Part shown: one piece after another, positions 18,101 through 25,460 of the stretch | How positions within the stretch are numbered: position 1 is the stretch's first letter | How the letters are laid out: each line of letters opens with the position of its first letter | Assembly: GCA_026225055.1 (NCBI GenBank) | Contig: JAMFSA010000231.1 | Span: 1-33,018, forward strand | Length of the DNA stretch: 33,018 bases | Direction of reading: 5' to 3' | Source: Mucilaginibacter xinganensis | Lineage (GTDB): Bacteria; Bacteroidota; Bacteroidia; Sphingobacteriales; Sphingobacteriaceae | Program-made: the position numbers and the translations under genes | The notes under the pieces: model-generated | The model's input: only the letters and a program-made list of their open reading frames with translations | Database searches by the model: none | Told to the model about the DNA's origin: nothing

Positions 18101-18346
18101 CTTAATGGTGTTGAAGTTGGCGGCGCATGGACCCCACCATACCAGTTGGATGTTACCAAAGCCATTAAAGCAGGCGAGAATAAGCTGGAAATAAAAGTGG
18201 TAAACACCTGGGTTAACAGGCTGATTGGCGATAGCAAACTACCTGCTGCGCAAAGGCCAACCTCGGTATTGTTCTTTGATCCCAGACCGGGTTTGGAATC
18301 ATCGGGTTTGTTAGGGCCGGTAGTTGTAAAGGTTGTTAATTATTAA
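15122..18346 (+). CDS. Secreted GH106 alpha-L-rhamnosidase
   Basis: A 1074-residue protein with a signal peptide (about 1-21) and the features of GH106 alpha-L-rhamnosidases. The start of the catalytic barrel reads VYWYWISDNISKEGV then DLEAMKKVGINRAFIGNIG, and GPGWSQSGGPWIK lies further on. Conserved acidic stretches VEDSYETG (E443) and GGEFWSEG (E548, E552) are candidates for catalytic residues; which are used I cannot tell. A galactose-binding-like beta-sandwich at the C-terminus (LDLGCARSIAKVTLNGVEVG, then NKLEIKVVNTWVNRLIGD) is typical of this family. It would release L-rhamnose by inversion from pectic rhamnogalacturonan, flavonoid or other rhamnosides. It is the gene that best defines the substrate of the locus, and a strong terminator follows. 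Confidence 0.9.
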   Translation: MKIQYYITAVVALFLSINAKGQSLPLTGTDGIQNKFINIPDSVQTSVYWYWISDNISKEGVVKDLEAMKKVGINRAFIGNIGLDDVPYGKVKMFSDEWWDILHAALKAATRLNIQIGIFNGPGWSQSGGPWIKSTQTMRYLTSSETKVKGPLLFNKKLAQPQKEFQDVKVLAYPVADDFDSDISSLKPTFTSTPAVDSLDNVMDNDLKTGIHLKGGQPFSLDVNTKKAYTVRSVIITTINQSVTLEGEVQVKVNGTYTAIKHFLIDRSNSALNVGFIPFGPAAISIPATTSDSFRIVFTSVSTNSGIAELKLSATPMVENYIEKTLAKMWPTPHPFWKDYQWPNQPDEASKYIVDPTKVIDITQYMAADGILNWKVPAGNWIIERTGMTPTNVTNAPAPPEGRGMEVDKMSREHVAEHFNAYLGVIMKRIPAEDRKTWKVTVEDSYETGSQNWTDALIPEFKEAYGYDPTPYIPVLQGKVVGSEDMSDRFLWDLRRLIADDVSFKYVGGLRDISHQHGLTTWLENYGHWGYPGEFLQYGGQSDEIGGEFWSEGDLGDIENRAAASSAHIYGKIKVSAESFTAAGNPFYRYPAMFKKRGDRFFTEGINNTLLHVYISQPEDNAQPGLNAWFGVEFNRLNTWFFDLDVFLKYSKRCNMMLQQGQYVADAAYFIGEDAPKMTGVVDPALPQGYSFDYINGDIIKSTLSVKDGKLVLPNGISYSILVLPKLETIRPELLSKIKQLVQDGAVVLGPKPTRSPSLKNYPEADKQVQAMADELWGNIDGINVKVNKYGKGMVISGMDMQQAFDLIKVIPDLKITQSDSVLFIHRKLADGNVYYISNQKDKTINIQTAFRLTGKAPELWDAVTGTTRDLPAYSQTTNATNVPLKLNPYESAFIVFRKDSQQGDTTRSNFPAPTKTIDISKPWMVSFDSKMRGPANPVVFPTLTDWSVNTNDSIKYYSGTAVYSNTFKAGKIKKGESYILDLGCARSIAKVTLNGVEVGGAWTPPYQLDVTKAIKAGENKLEIKVVNTWVNRLIGDSKLPAAQRPTSVLFFDPRPGLESSGLLGPVVVKVVNY

Positions 18347-18365
18347 CAGCCGGTAATCAGATTAA

Positions 18366-18425
18366 ATGAAATTTGGGGTCATCTGGAAGGATGGCCTCAA
18401 TTTCATCATCATGTTTTGTTTGTTT
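18366..18425 (+). terminator. Rho-independent terminator after the rhamnosidase gene
   Basis: A long hairpin: 18366-18383 pairs with 18390-18406 (about 17 bp with one bulged T and two G-U pairs) around the loop TGGAAG. A T-rich tail (GTTTTGTTTGTTT) follows. It lies in the 92-base gap before the next gene, 33 bases before that gene's ATG. Confidence 0.8.
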
Positions 18426-18438
18426 CACTTATTTGTAA

Positions 18439-20445
18439 ATGCTTATGAAAAACGTATGCTTAATATTGTTTATCAGCTTGTTATTTATAGCCGGTGCGCA
18501 TGCCCAAAAAACTGATACCATTTACCGCGATATTTACCCCGATACCTGGGTAGGAACTGATGCCCTCGGCAGAAAGATGCCTACGATAACTATTGCCGGT
18601 CCACTTAAAAAAGATCACCGCAGGGTAGTGGGTATGTTTTATGTCACCTGGCACACTGCCGATAAAGCCAAGCTTAAAAGTCCTTACGATGGGGATGTTA
18701 GTGAAGTATTACAGGCTGACAGTAATGCCCGTAAAGAGGCTAATAACAAGCAATGGAAGGAAGAATCGTACCATTGGGGCAAGCCCGAAATGGGTTACTT
18801 TTTAAGCAGGGACGAGTATGTGATCCGCAGGGATATGTCGATGCTTTCGGATGCCGGGGTAGATATGATCATTTTTGATGTAACCAATGCCGCGGAGTAT
18901 TGGGATGAATGGCAAACCATCCTCACCGTTATGGAAAAGATGCGGGCAGAGGGCAATAAAACGCCGCAGTTCTGTTTCTGGGCGTTCAATGGCCCCGTAA
19001 TTACCGTGGTGCAAAACCTTTATGAAAAGATATACAAAGCACACAAGTTTCAAGATCTTTGGTTTTACTGGGATGGCAAACCTTTGATGCTCGACAACGC
19101 GACACCGCTATATGCCGATGCTACCGAAACGACATACCGAAACTCAAACCCAAACTACGAAGCCTCTGCAGTATCTGACAAAAGCAACCCGCATTACGGC
19201 AACCGCGATTATACCGAGGAGGTTTACACCGATTACTCAAACGAAGTAAAGAACTTTTTCACATCCCGCGGCATGTGGTGGGGTTATTATGAATGGGCGG
19301 GCAAACGTTATGTTGGCACTGAAAATGATTGGAGCTTTGGTTATGATCTGGGTAGCAAAAAAGTAAGTGCTTTATCGCCCGTGCAACTGGCCTCAACTCA
19401 TGATGGCAAGATAGAAGAGATGGCAGTTACACCTGCCCAGCACCCGGCAAGCATGATAGGTAAATCATGGTCGCGGGCGAGCGGAGAGCCGCAGTTAAAT
19501 CATTATGATCTGCCCGAAGCTACCTACGTGCCATGGCTTAAAAAAGTAGTAAAACATCCCGAGGGTTATGGTATCTATTTTCAGGAACGATGGGATGAGG
19601 CGCTGAAAATAGGCCCACAGTTTATATATATAAATGACTGGAACGAGTGGACAGCCGGAAAATATCAACCTAAAGCAGGTGCTACATTTGATTTTATGCG
19701 CAGAAAAAACAGCTATTACTTTGTAGACCAATACAACTCCGAATTTAACCGCAGCATACAGCCCATGAGCGGTGGCTATACAGATAACTACTATATGCAA
19801 ATGGCGGAGAACATCCGTTTGTACAAAGGCGTAAGGCCCATCCCGCGGCTCAAAGGCATCGCATCCATAAAAATTGATGGCTCTTTTACCGATTGGGATG
19901 CTATTGGTGTAGAGTACCGCGATACCAAAGGCGATGTTGCACATCGCGATAATGATGGATACGGCGGTACGCATTATATCGATACCTCGGGCCGGAATGA
20001 TATTGTAGCCAGCAAGGTAGGGGTGGATAATAGCAACGTATATTTTTATGCAGAGACGGATCAGCCGCTTACCAAATCATCGGGAAAAAACTGGATGCTG
20101 TTGTTAATTGATGCCGATAAAAACTCAAACACCGGCTGGTATGGGTACGATTATATCATCAACAAAAAAATTAATGGTGATAGAGCAACCACACTAATGC
20201 ATTATGTAGGCGTTGCGCCTAAAGGGCATTGGGTTGAAGTAGCCAAACTCAGCTACCGTTATGCCGGTAATAAACTGGAAATTGCTGTGCCCAAAAGTTT
20301 ATTAAAGTTGAAGGGCAATGCATTCAGTTTTGATTTCCATTGGGCCGATAACCCCGATAATTTAAATGACCCGATATCGCTTTGCACCAGTGGCGACAGC
20401 GCCCCTAACAGGCGTTTTAATTACCGCTGCATCTGGAGTAAATAA
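18439..20445 (+). CDS. Secreted GH99/GH71-like TIM-barrel protein with C-terminal CBM9-like domain
   Basis: A 668-residue secreted protein (signal peptide ending AHA before QKT). A second in-frame ATG at 18445 may be the true start, giving 666 residues. Residues about 50-440 look like a GH99/GH71/WbsX-type barrel: VGMFYVTWHT early, SDAGVDMIIFDVTN, WFYWDGKPLMLDN, and IYINDWNEWTAGKY, with E403 in the NEW motif typical of that group. Residues about 475-668 resemble a CBM9/DOMON-like beta-sandwich: IKIDGSFTDWDAI, VYFYAETDQPLT, WMLLLIDADKNSNTGW and the final FDFHWADNPD. The activity is not known to me; an endo-glycosidase acting on the rhamnose-containing substrate is a reasonable inference. It stands between the GH106 gene and DUF1080, which starts 17 bases on. 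Fold assignment is from motif memory, not a search. Confidence 0.7.
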   Translation: MLMKNVCLILFISLLFIAGAHAQKTDTIYRDIYPDTWVGTDALGRKMPTITIAGPLKKDHRRVVGMFYVTWHTADKAKLKSPYDGDVSEVLQADSNARKEANNKQWKEESYHWGKPEMGYFLSRDEYVIRRDMSMLSDAGVDMIIFDVTNAAEYWDEWQTILTVMEKMRAEGNKTPQFCFWAFNGPVITVVQNLYEKIYKAHKFQDLWFYWDGKPLMLDNATPLYADATETTYRNSNPNYEASAVSDKSNPHYGNRDYTEEVYTDYSNEVKNFFTSRGMWWGYYEWAGKRYVGTENDWSFGYDLGSKKVSALSPVQLASTHDGKIEEMAVTPAQHPASMIGKSWSRASGEPQLNHYDLPEATYVPWLKKVVKHPEGYGIYFQERWDEALKIGPQFIYINDWNEWTAGKYQPKAGATFDFMRRKNSYYFVDQYNSEFNRSIQPMSGGYTDNYYMQMAENIRLYKGVRPIPRLKGIASIKIDGSFTDWDAIGVEYRDTKGDVAHRDNDGYGGTHYIDTSGRNDIVASKVGVDNSNVYFYAETDQPLTKSSGKNWMLLLIDADKNSNTGWYGYDYIINKKINGDRATTLMHYVGVAPKGHWVEVAKLSYRYAGNKLEIAVPKSLLKLKGNAFSFDFHWADNPDNLNDPISLCTSGDSAPNRRFNYRCIWSK

Positions 20446-20462
20446 CCGTTAAAGTAAACAAT

Positions 20463-21272
20463 ATGAAACACATCCTGAATAAATGCTTGTTACTATGTGC
20501 ACTTGTTGCCGTCGGAGCTATAAGTCATGCGCAAACCCCAACGCCCAATGTACCCGGCTTTACGCAGCCTGCCCCGCTTAATTTTAACGACCATGAAGGT
20601 TACGTGCCATTATTTGATGGTAAAACGTTAAAGAATTGGGATGGCAACGCTAAATTTTGGCGGGTTGAGGACGGCGCGATTATAGGCGAATCGACAGCAA
20701 ACAATCTTAGTGGCAACAGTTATTTGGTTTACAAGGGGATGAAGGCTAAGGATTTTACACTGAAGCTGGAAATTAAGGTAGAAGGTGATGGTGGCAGTGG
20801 TATACAATACCGGAGCCAGATAGGTATGCCCTGGCTGGCACCCATCGACCCAAAGGTAACTGCAAATGTTGGTCCGGTTAATTTAAACTGGATGATGACC
20901 GGCCCACAGGCTGATTTCTGGCCATCGGCGCAATATTGGACGGGGCAGTTCTATTCTGAAAATAACCCGATGCGCATACTCGCCTGGCGCGGGCAGGTAG
21001 TGGAAGGTTACGGCCTTAAAAGCAAACGCCTGATGGGTAACATCGGCGATATTATGGAACTGGCCAAATACGTAAAGAAAAACGACTGGAACGAATACAC
21101 CATTATTGCCCGGGGCGGCGTGTTTATACAGATCCTGAACGGCCAGCTCATGTCGGTAATGGTTGATGACGACCCTAAATCTTTAAATAATCAAAACGGC
21201 TATATAGGTATTGAGATCGAAGCGATAACAAAGGTTTCGGTACGCAACGTTTGGATAAAGAAATTGGATTGA
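20463..21272 (+). CDS. Secreted DUF1080 (3-keto-disaccharide hydrolase-like) protein
   Basis: A 269-residue protein with a signal peptide (ISHA before QTP) and a DUF1080 concanavalin-like beta-sandwich over most of its length. Family hallmarks are PLFDGKTLKNWDG, FWRVEDGAIIGES, SYLVYKGMKAKDFTLKLEIKV, GGSGIQYRS and the late WNEYTIIARGG and GYIGIEIE. Some members of this family (PF06439) hydrolyse 3-keto-glycosides after an oxidoreductase has oxidised the sugar at C3; others may only bind carbohydrate. No Gfo/Idh-type oxidoreductase is encoded in this window, so the role is open. It is 17 bases after the GH99-like gene, probably co-transcribed, and precedes rhaM. Confidence 0.85.
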   Translation: MKHILNKCLLLCALVAVGAISHAQTPTPNVPGFTQPAPLNFNDHEGYVPLFDGKTLKNWDGNAKFWRVEDGAIIGESTANNLSGNSYLVYKGMKAKDFTLKLEIKVEGDGGSGIQYRSQIGMPWLAPIDPKVTANVGPVNLNWMMTGPQADFWPSAQYWTGQFYSENNPMRILAWRGQVVEGYGLKSKRLMGNIGDIMELAKYVKKNDWNEYTIIARGGVFIQILNGQLMSVMVDDDPKSLNNQNGYIGIEIEAITKVSVRNVWIKKLD

Positions 21273-21385
21273 TATGGCGTTAAGGATAAATATGAAGTTA
21301 ATATTGTTAAGCTGTTAGATGCTTACAGTATGTGCCATCTCTGTTGTAAGTGCATATGTTCCTATTAAAATTTGGCGCTGATACT

Positions 21386-21697
21386 ATGGAAAAAATAGCT
21401 TTCAAAATGCACCTGAAACCCGGATGCAAGGCCGAGTACAAAAAACGCCATGATGCCATTTGGCCCGAGTTAAAAGCGTTGTTAAACAAAGAGGGGATAA
21501 GCAATTATTTTATATTCCTGGATGAAGAAACCAATACGCTGTTTGCCACGCAGGAGCTCTCCGGCCAATCATCACAAAGCCTGGGGCAGAACAGCGTAGT
21601 TAAACGCTGGTGGGATTATATGGCCGATATTATGGAAGTAAACCCTGATAACTCACCTATAACCACAACGCTTGAGCAGGTTTTTTATATGGAATAG
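21386..21697 (+). CDS. rhaM: L-rhamnose mutarotase
   Basis: A 103-residue protein that interconverts alpha and beta anomers of L-rhamnose in the cytoplasm. I chose the ATG at 21386 because the resulting protein (MEKIAFKMHLKPG) matches the 104-residue E. coli RhaM in length and registration. Y18 and H22 (EYKKRHDAIWPEL) fall at the same positions as the enteric active-site Tyr and His. The RWWDYMADIM and NPDNSP blocks are also conserved. The in-frame ATG at 21350 would add 12 residues without family support. It has no signal peptide, unlike the enzymes before it, so it acts after import. It ends 10 bases before a convergent gene. It is the strongest evidence that the upstream locus and the region 1 operon serve rhamnose. 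Confidence 0.95.
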   Translation: MEKIAFKMHLKPGCKAEYKKRHDAIWPELKALLNKEGISNYFIFLDEETNTLFATQELSGQSSQSLGQNSVVKRWWDYMADIMEVNPDNSPITTTLEQVFYME

Positions 21698-21707
21698 ATG
21701 CAGTTAT

Positions 21708-22535
21708 CTATAACATCGCTTTAAAATTCTTCACAATCTCACCCGCTATTATGGCATTACCTTTATCCGATGGATGCAAGCCGTCATAAGTGAGGTTGAT
21801 GGCCTCTTTAGGATAGGGGTATTCATCTGTTAACGGGTTGTAAGGTATTGTTGTCGATTCCGGAAATGTATAATTAGTATATACACCGGTGGCAGGGTTT
21901 TTAACACGTTTAAAGTTCACGAGGTGCTTCATGGCAAGCGAAGGGTTATGGTAAAGGTCGATAACCGGAATGTGCTCATATTGGCCTATGGAATCAACAG
22001 CATTGGCAAATGACTCCAGATATTGACCGTTTTTGGGTTTGTATGATCCGGTAGCGTTATTCTTCGCATCATTTATATAAACAAAATCAACCCGCTGCAT
22101 GGGGGTTATCAGCAATATTTTAGCCTCAGGATTTAACTTACGTAACCTGTCTACTATAATCCGGAACGAACCATATACACTGCTATTACCAGTGTTATTT
22201 GCATAATTTGCCATAGTACCCAACGGCCTGCCTTGTCCCCAATCGTTAGTGCATAAAAATACGGTATACACATCAGCCTTAACCAGCCCAAGCTTATCAA
22301 TACTATCGGCAATATTGCCGGATGTCCAGCCATTATGTCCCTGGTTAATGTATTTCAACCCCGGGATTTTTTCAACCACACGCGTTAAATATCCTTTGGT
22401 AACACGGCTACCTGTTTCATCGGTATGGTCATTTAAATAAGTAATGGAATCGCCGATTGCAAGCCATGTTACTTCTTTTTGTTTAAATGAACTGAATAGC
22501 GATATAACGATAAACAGAATAATATACTTTTTCAT
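21708..22535 (-). CDS. Secreted SGNH/GDSL-type hydrolase (probable carbohydrate esterase)
   Basis: A 275-residue SGNH hydrolase with an N-terminal hydrophobic signal segment (about 1-19). Block I is IGDSIT with nucleophile S30; block II is NQGHNGWTSGN; block III is CTNDWGQG; block V is DGLHPSDKGN with D251 and H254. All four catalytic blocks are present, so an active esterase is expected. De-acetylation of plant polysaccharide is a common role for such proteins beside glycosidases, but the acyl group and substrate are not visible. It follows the unknown secreted gene by 32 bases on the same strand and converges on rhaM with only 10 bases between stops. Confidence 0.88.
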   Translation of the reverse strand: MKKYIILFIVISLFSSFKQKEVTWLAIGDSITYLNDHTDETGSRVTKGYLTRVVEKIPGLKYINQGHNGWTSGNIADSIDKLGLVKADVYTVFLCTNDWGQGRPLGTMANYANNTGNSSVYGSFRIIVDRLRKLNPEAKILLITPMQRVDFVYINDAKNNATGSYKPKNGQYLESFANAVDSIGQYEHIPVIDLYHNPSLAMKHLVNFKRVKNPATGVYTNYTFPESTTIPYNPLTDEYPYPKEAINLTYDGLHPSDKGNAIIAGEIVKNFKAML

Positions 22536-22567
22536 TTAATTTTGAATATAGGTTTTAACAAAAATAA

Positions 22568-23932
22568 CTATTTACCTAAACCGATCGATTTTACATAAAC
22601 CATATCGCCCGGCTGCGAATTACCACCGGCATCCGGCACAAATTTTAATCCCTCCATTGCACCTGTATAAGTTGCCGCTTTATTCAGTCTGACATGGTAA
22701 GTATGATATTTCCCATCACTAATAACCGGAAATGCCATGCCATTAGTATCAAAACCTCTATTAAATTGTTTCCAATAAACACGGGCACTTGTTGCTTTGC
22801 CGTGATATGCCGCTACAATGGTTAGTACAGGGGCATCCTTAGCATCCCAGAATATATCCGGGCTTTGTAATGCCGCTTTCTGATTAAGGTGTACTGCCAA
22901 CGCGCCTTTTATTGGCCAGCCCGCATCTGTTGTGTTTTCGTAATACCAATGGCTGCGGCTGGTATCAAATTTAAATTGTAACGATTTGTTCTTAACGGCA
23001 TGCTGGTATACATAACCACGTATCTGGTTAAGTGTGCCTAATATGAGTGTATAATTGTAATCATATACAATGTTATGGTCCAATACTTCCGTAGTGCCGG
23101 GGGCAATGTAGCCAGTGGCGATGGATTTGCTATTACCAACGTAGGTGTCATCCCCAAAGTAGCCACCCTGAAAACTTTGTACGCCCTCGTTCCAAATGCC
23201 AAGCCCATAATCAGCACTGTTTAGGTTTGCAGCCCAATTTTCCGTTGCCTGGAATGGTGCCCATTGTATATTCTTTGTGTTAGGGTAATTATGGTTGGCT
23301 ATCAGGCTTACAGTATCATTAGTAAAAGGTTTGCTGCCGCGATAAGTTACGAGCCTATGGTAAGGTGCATTGGTATAAACAGCAGGTAATTCTTGTCCGC
23401 GTGCAGGGTATTGGATGGTATCGGGCCGCATATTAACCAGCCGGGCATGTACGCTAATAGCATTGCCATTTAGTGTTATCCACGATTCAAAGTAACATTC
23501 GCCGGGGACATTATTTAATGGCCAGTGCATAGGTATACACTTTACATATATCGATTTTCCATCATTGCGCTGTGCCAGTATTTTTGATCTGTTACCCGCC
23601 ACATCGCCTGATTGAATGGGGTTCCAGCCAATAAAGATCCAGTTTGGCGATGCCTTTTTACCATCCGGCTCAAACGGTACCGGGCCGCTGTAAAAGGACA
23701 TTTGCACCTGCCTGCCCCAATCGGTATTGTTGATCACATTCTCCTGGTTTTTAACATCGGCAATATAAGTTATGGCACCGCCTAGGTTCAGGTCAACGCC
23801 AACCTTTACCTGGCCGTTTTCAATAAAACTCATGCTTTTTAAGCTATCGCGGTTTATTTGTTGCGCCACAAGCGATTCATCTGCAAAAAAACACAACAAC
23901 CCGAGGGCTATAAAAAAGGCTTGCTTTTTCAT
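22568..23932 (-). CDS. Secreted protein of unknown function with galactose-mutarotase-like beta-sandwich
   Basis: A 454-residue protein that I cannot place in a named family. It has a signal peptide (about 1-23, ending VAQ). The N-terminal region (GGAITYIADVKNQENVINN, then DWGRQVQMSFY) looks like the start of an aldose-epimerase/galactose-mutarotase fold, a scaffold also used by lyases and debranching factors. The C-terminal 100 residues (KAALQSPDIFWDAKDAPVLTI to GDMVYVKSIGLG) look like a second all-beta, possibly carbohydrate-binding domain, rich in aromatic residues. It is the first gene of a two-gene minus-strand unit with the SGNH hydrolase, which suggests a joint role on an acylated glycan. 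The fold call is tentative. Confidence 0.6.
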   Translation of the reverse strand: MKKQAFFIALGLLCFFADESLVAQQINRDSLKSMSFIENGQVKVGVDLNLGGAITYIADVKNQENVINNTDWGRQVQMSFYSGPVPFEPDGKKASPNWIFIGWNPIQSGDVAGNRSKILAQRNDGKSIYVKCIPMHWPLNNVPGECYFESWITLNGNAISVHARLVNMRPDTIQYPARGQELPAVYTNAPYHRLVTYRGSKPFTNDTVSLIANHNYPNTKNIQWAPFQATENWAANLNSADYGLGIWNEGVQSFQGGYFGDDTYVGNSKSIATGYIAPGTTEVLDHNIVYDYNYTLILGTLNQIRGYVYQHAVKNKSLQFKFDTSRSHWYYENTTDAGWPIKGALAVHLNQKAALQSPDIFWDAKDAPVLTIVAAYHGKATSARVYWKQFNRGFDTNGMAFPVISDGKYHTYHVRLNKAATYTGAMEGLKFVPDAGGNSQPGDMVYVKSIGLGK

Positions 23933-24239
23933 GTTGACTATTTAGGAAATATTGGTTTATAATATTGTAAGGATAGGCACAATTTAATGCACCGGCAACC
24001 TGTACTGTGATGGATGATATGCCGGAATTATACGAACGGCATAATTTAGCGCTGCATATGATATTTAATATATCAGACCTGGATAAAACATCAGCAACTG
24101 TGTAAATAATCTGCACTTACAACTATACTAAACAATACCAGCAACCTATTTTTTTAAATATTCTTCAATAATATAATTATTTGTTACAATTGTATCGTGT
24201 ACGTACACGATTTGGTTTGTTCACCTTTAACAGAACGAA
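23933..24239. other. Divergent intergenic promoter region
   Basis: 307 AT-rich bases between the minus-strand secreted gene and nagA. It should contain two divergent promoters. I see no supported gene. The notable element is the palindrome at 24194-24211 near nagA. Confidence 0.6.
24194..24211. promoter_or_regulatory. 18-bp perfect palindrome, candidate LacI-family operator for the nag genes
   Basis: ATCGTGTACGTACACGAT is perfectly self-complementary with a central CG step, the shape typical of LacI-family operators, and ends 28 bases before the nagA start. A LacI-family gene lies at the other end of this gene group. A half-site-like copy (TGTGTACG, 29093-29100) occurs upstream of that regulator's own gene, suggesting the same protein may bind both. 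Confidence 0.65.
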
Positions 24240-25442
24240 ATGATGAGTATTTCAAGTTTGAAAATATACAACGCGAATATAATTACCCCTAACCGCGTAA
24301 TAAATAACGGGACACTAATTGTTGAGAACGGAAAGATAAAACTGATAAGCGAAGTTAGTATTGATTACAAAACAGAGCAGGAGATTGATGCTAAAGGAAA
24401 CTTTTTATCGCCCGGTTTTATCGACATTCATGTACACGGCGGGGCTGGTCATGATTTTATGGATAATACCATAGAAGCCTACCTTGAAATTGCAAAATTA
24501 CATGCCCGGTATGGCACCACATCATTTACACCCACTACCTTAAGCTGCGAAAATGAAGATTTGCTGAAAACACTTGAGCTATATGAACAGGCTGAAAAAG
24601 AGAACACTGCAGGAGCAGAGTTTATCGGTATGCATATCGAAGGCCCGTATTTTTCCATGAAGGAAAGGGGGGCACAGGATCCTCGGTTTATCAGGAATCC
24701 GGATGCGAAAGAGTACGAAGATATTGTAAAAAGATCATCCATTATTAAGCGCTGGAGCGCCGCGCCTGAACTGGAGGGAGCTATCGAATTTGGCCGGTTT
24801 TTGAAATCGAAAGGAATATTACCAGCCATAGCCCATACCGATGCTATATATGAAGAAGTGTTAGCAGCCTATGAAATTGGCTATAGTCATGTCACTCATT
24901 TCTATTCGTGCATGTCTACAGTTTCGAGGAGAAATGCATACAGGTATGCCGGGGTTGTAGAAAGCGCTTATTTATTGGATGGATTAACGGTAGAGATCAT
25001 TGCTGATGGCATCCATTTGCCGCCGCCTTTATTAAAACTGGTTTATAAAATTAAGGGCCCCGATAAGATAGCCCTGGTAACAGATGCCATGCGGGCAGCC
25101 GGTATGCCACCGGGTGAAAGTATCCTGGGCGGTTTAAAAAACGGGTTAAAGGTTTTGGTTGAGGATGGCGTTGCAAAATTACCCGATCGAAGCGCATTCG
25201 CAGGCAGTGTTGCAACTACCGATCAACTGGTGAGGAACATGATAAACTTAGCCGAGGTGCCCTTGACCGATGCAATTAAAATGATGACTGCCACCCCGGC
25301 AAAAATTATGGGGGTTGATGATAAAAAAGGATCGCTGGTTGAAGGAAAAGATGCTGATATTGTGCTGTTTGATGAGCAGATCAATATCCTTTATACCATA
25401 GTTGGAGGCAAAGTCATTTATAATTCGCACCATCATCAATAA
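24240..25442 (+). CDS. nagA: N-acetylglucosamine-6-phosphate deacetylase
   Basis: A 400-residue amidohydrolase that turns N-acetylglucosamine-6-phosphate into glucosamine-6-phosphate and acetate in the cytoplasm. Family motifs are present: PGFIDIHVHGGAGHDFMD, HIEGPYF with metal ligand E134, IAHTDA with H199, VTHFYSCMS with H220, and VTDAM with catalytic D282. KGSLVEGKDADIVLFD closes the barrel's partner domain as in most NagA proteins. Two adjacent ATG codons (24240, 24243) are possible starts. The cysteine-containing HFYSCMS replaces the more usual HLFNAM, a modest departure near the active site. It is followed 18 bases later by a nagB homologue. Confidence 0.92.
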   Translation: MMSISSLKIYNANIITPNRVINNGTLIVENGKIKLISEVSIDYKTEQEIDAKGNFLSPGFIDIHVHGGAGHDFMDNTIEAYLEIAKLHARYGTTSFTPTTLSCENEDLLKTLELYEQAEKENTAGAEFIGMHIEGPYFSMKERGAQDPRFIRNPDAKEYEDIVKRSSIIKRWSAAPELEGAIEFGRFLKSKGILPAIAHTDAIYEEVLAAYEIGYSHVTHFYSCMSTVSRRNAYRYAGVVESAYLLDGLTVEIIADGIHLPPPLLKLVYKIKGPDKIALVTDAMRAAGMPPGESILGGLKNGLKVLVEDGVAKLPDRSAFAGSVATTDQLVRNMINLAEVPLTDAIKMMTATPAKIMGVDDKKGSLVEGKDADIVLFDEQINILYTIVGGKVIYNSHHHQ

Positions 25443-25460
25443 AAGCGCTGATAAATAACA

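Noticed and set aside
19495..19974. 159-codon minus-strand open frame inside the GH99-like gene
   Set aside because: It is a shadow frame antisense to a well-supported coding sequence, with no recognisable domain.
21350..21385. Longer start for the rhamnose mutarotase
   Set aside because: The added 12 residues have no family counterpart, while the ATG at 21386 puts Y18 and H22 in register with E. coli RhaM.
23948..23966. Paired AATATT motifs in the divergent promoter region
   Set aside because: Six-base AT-only repeats are expected by chance in such sequence and have no further symmetry.
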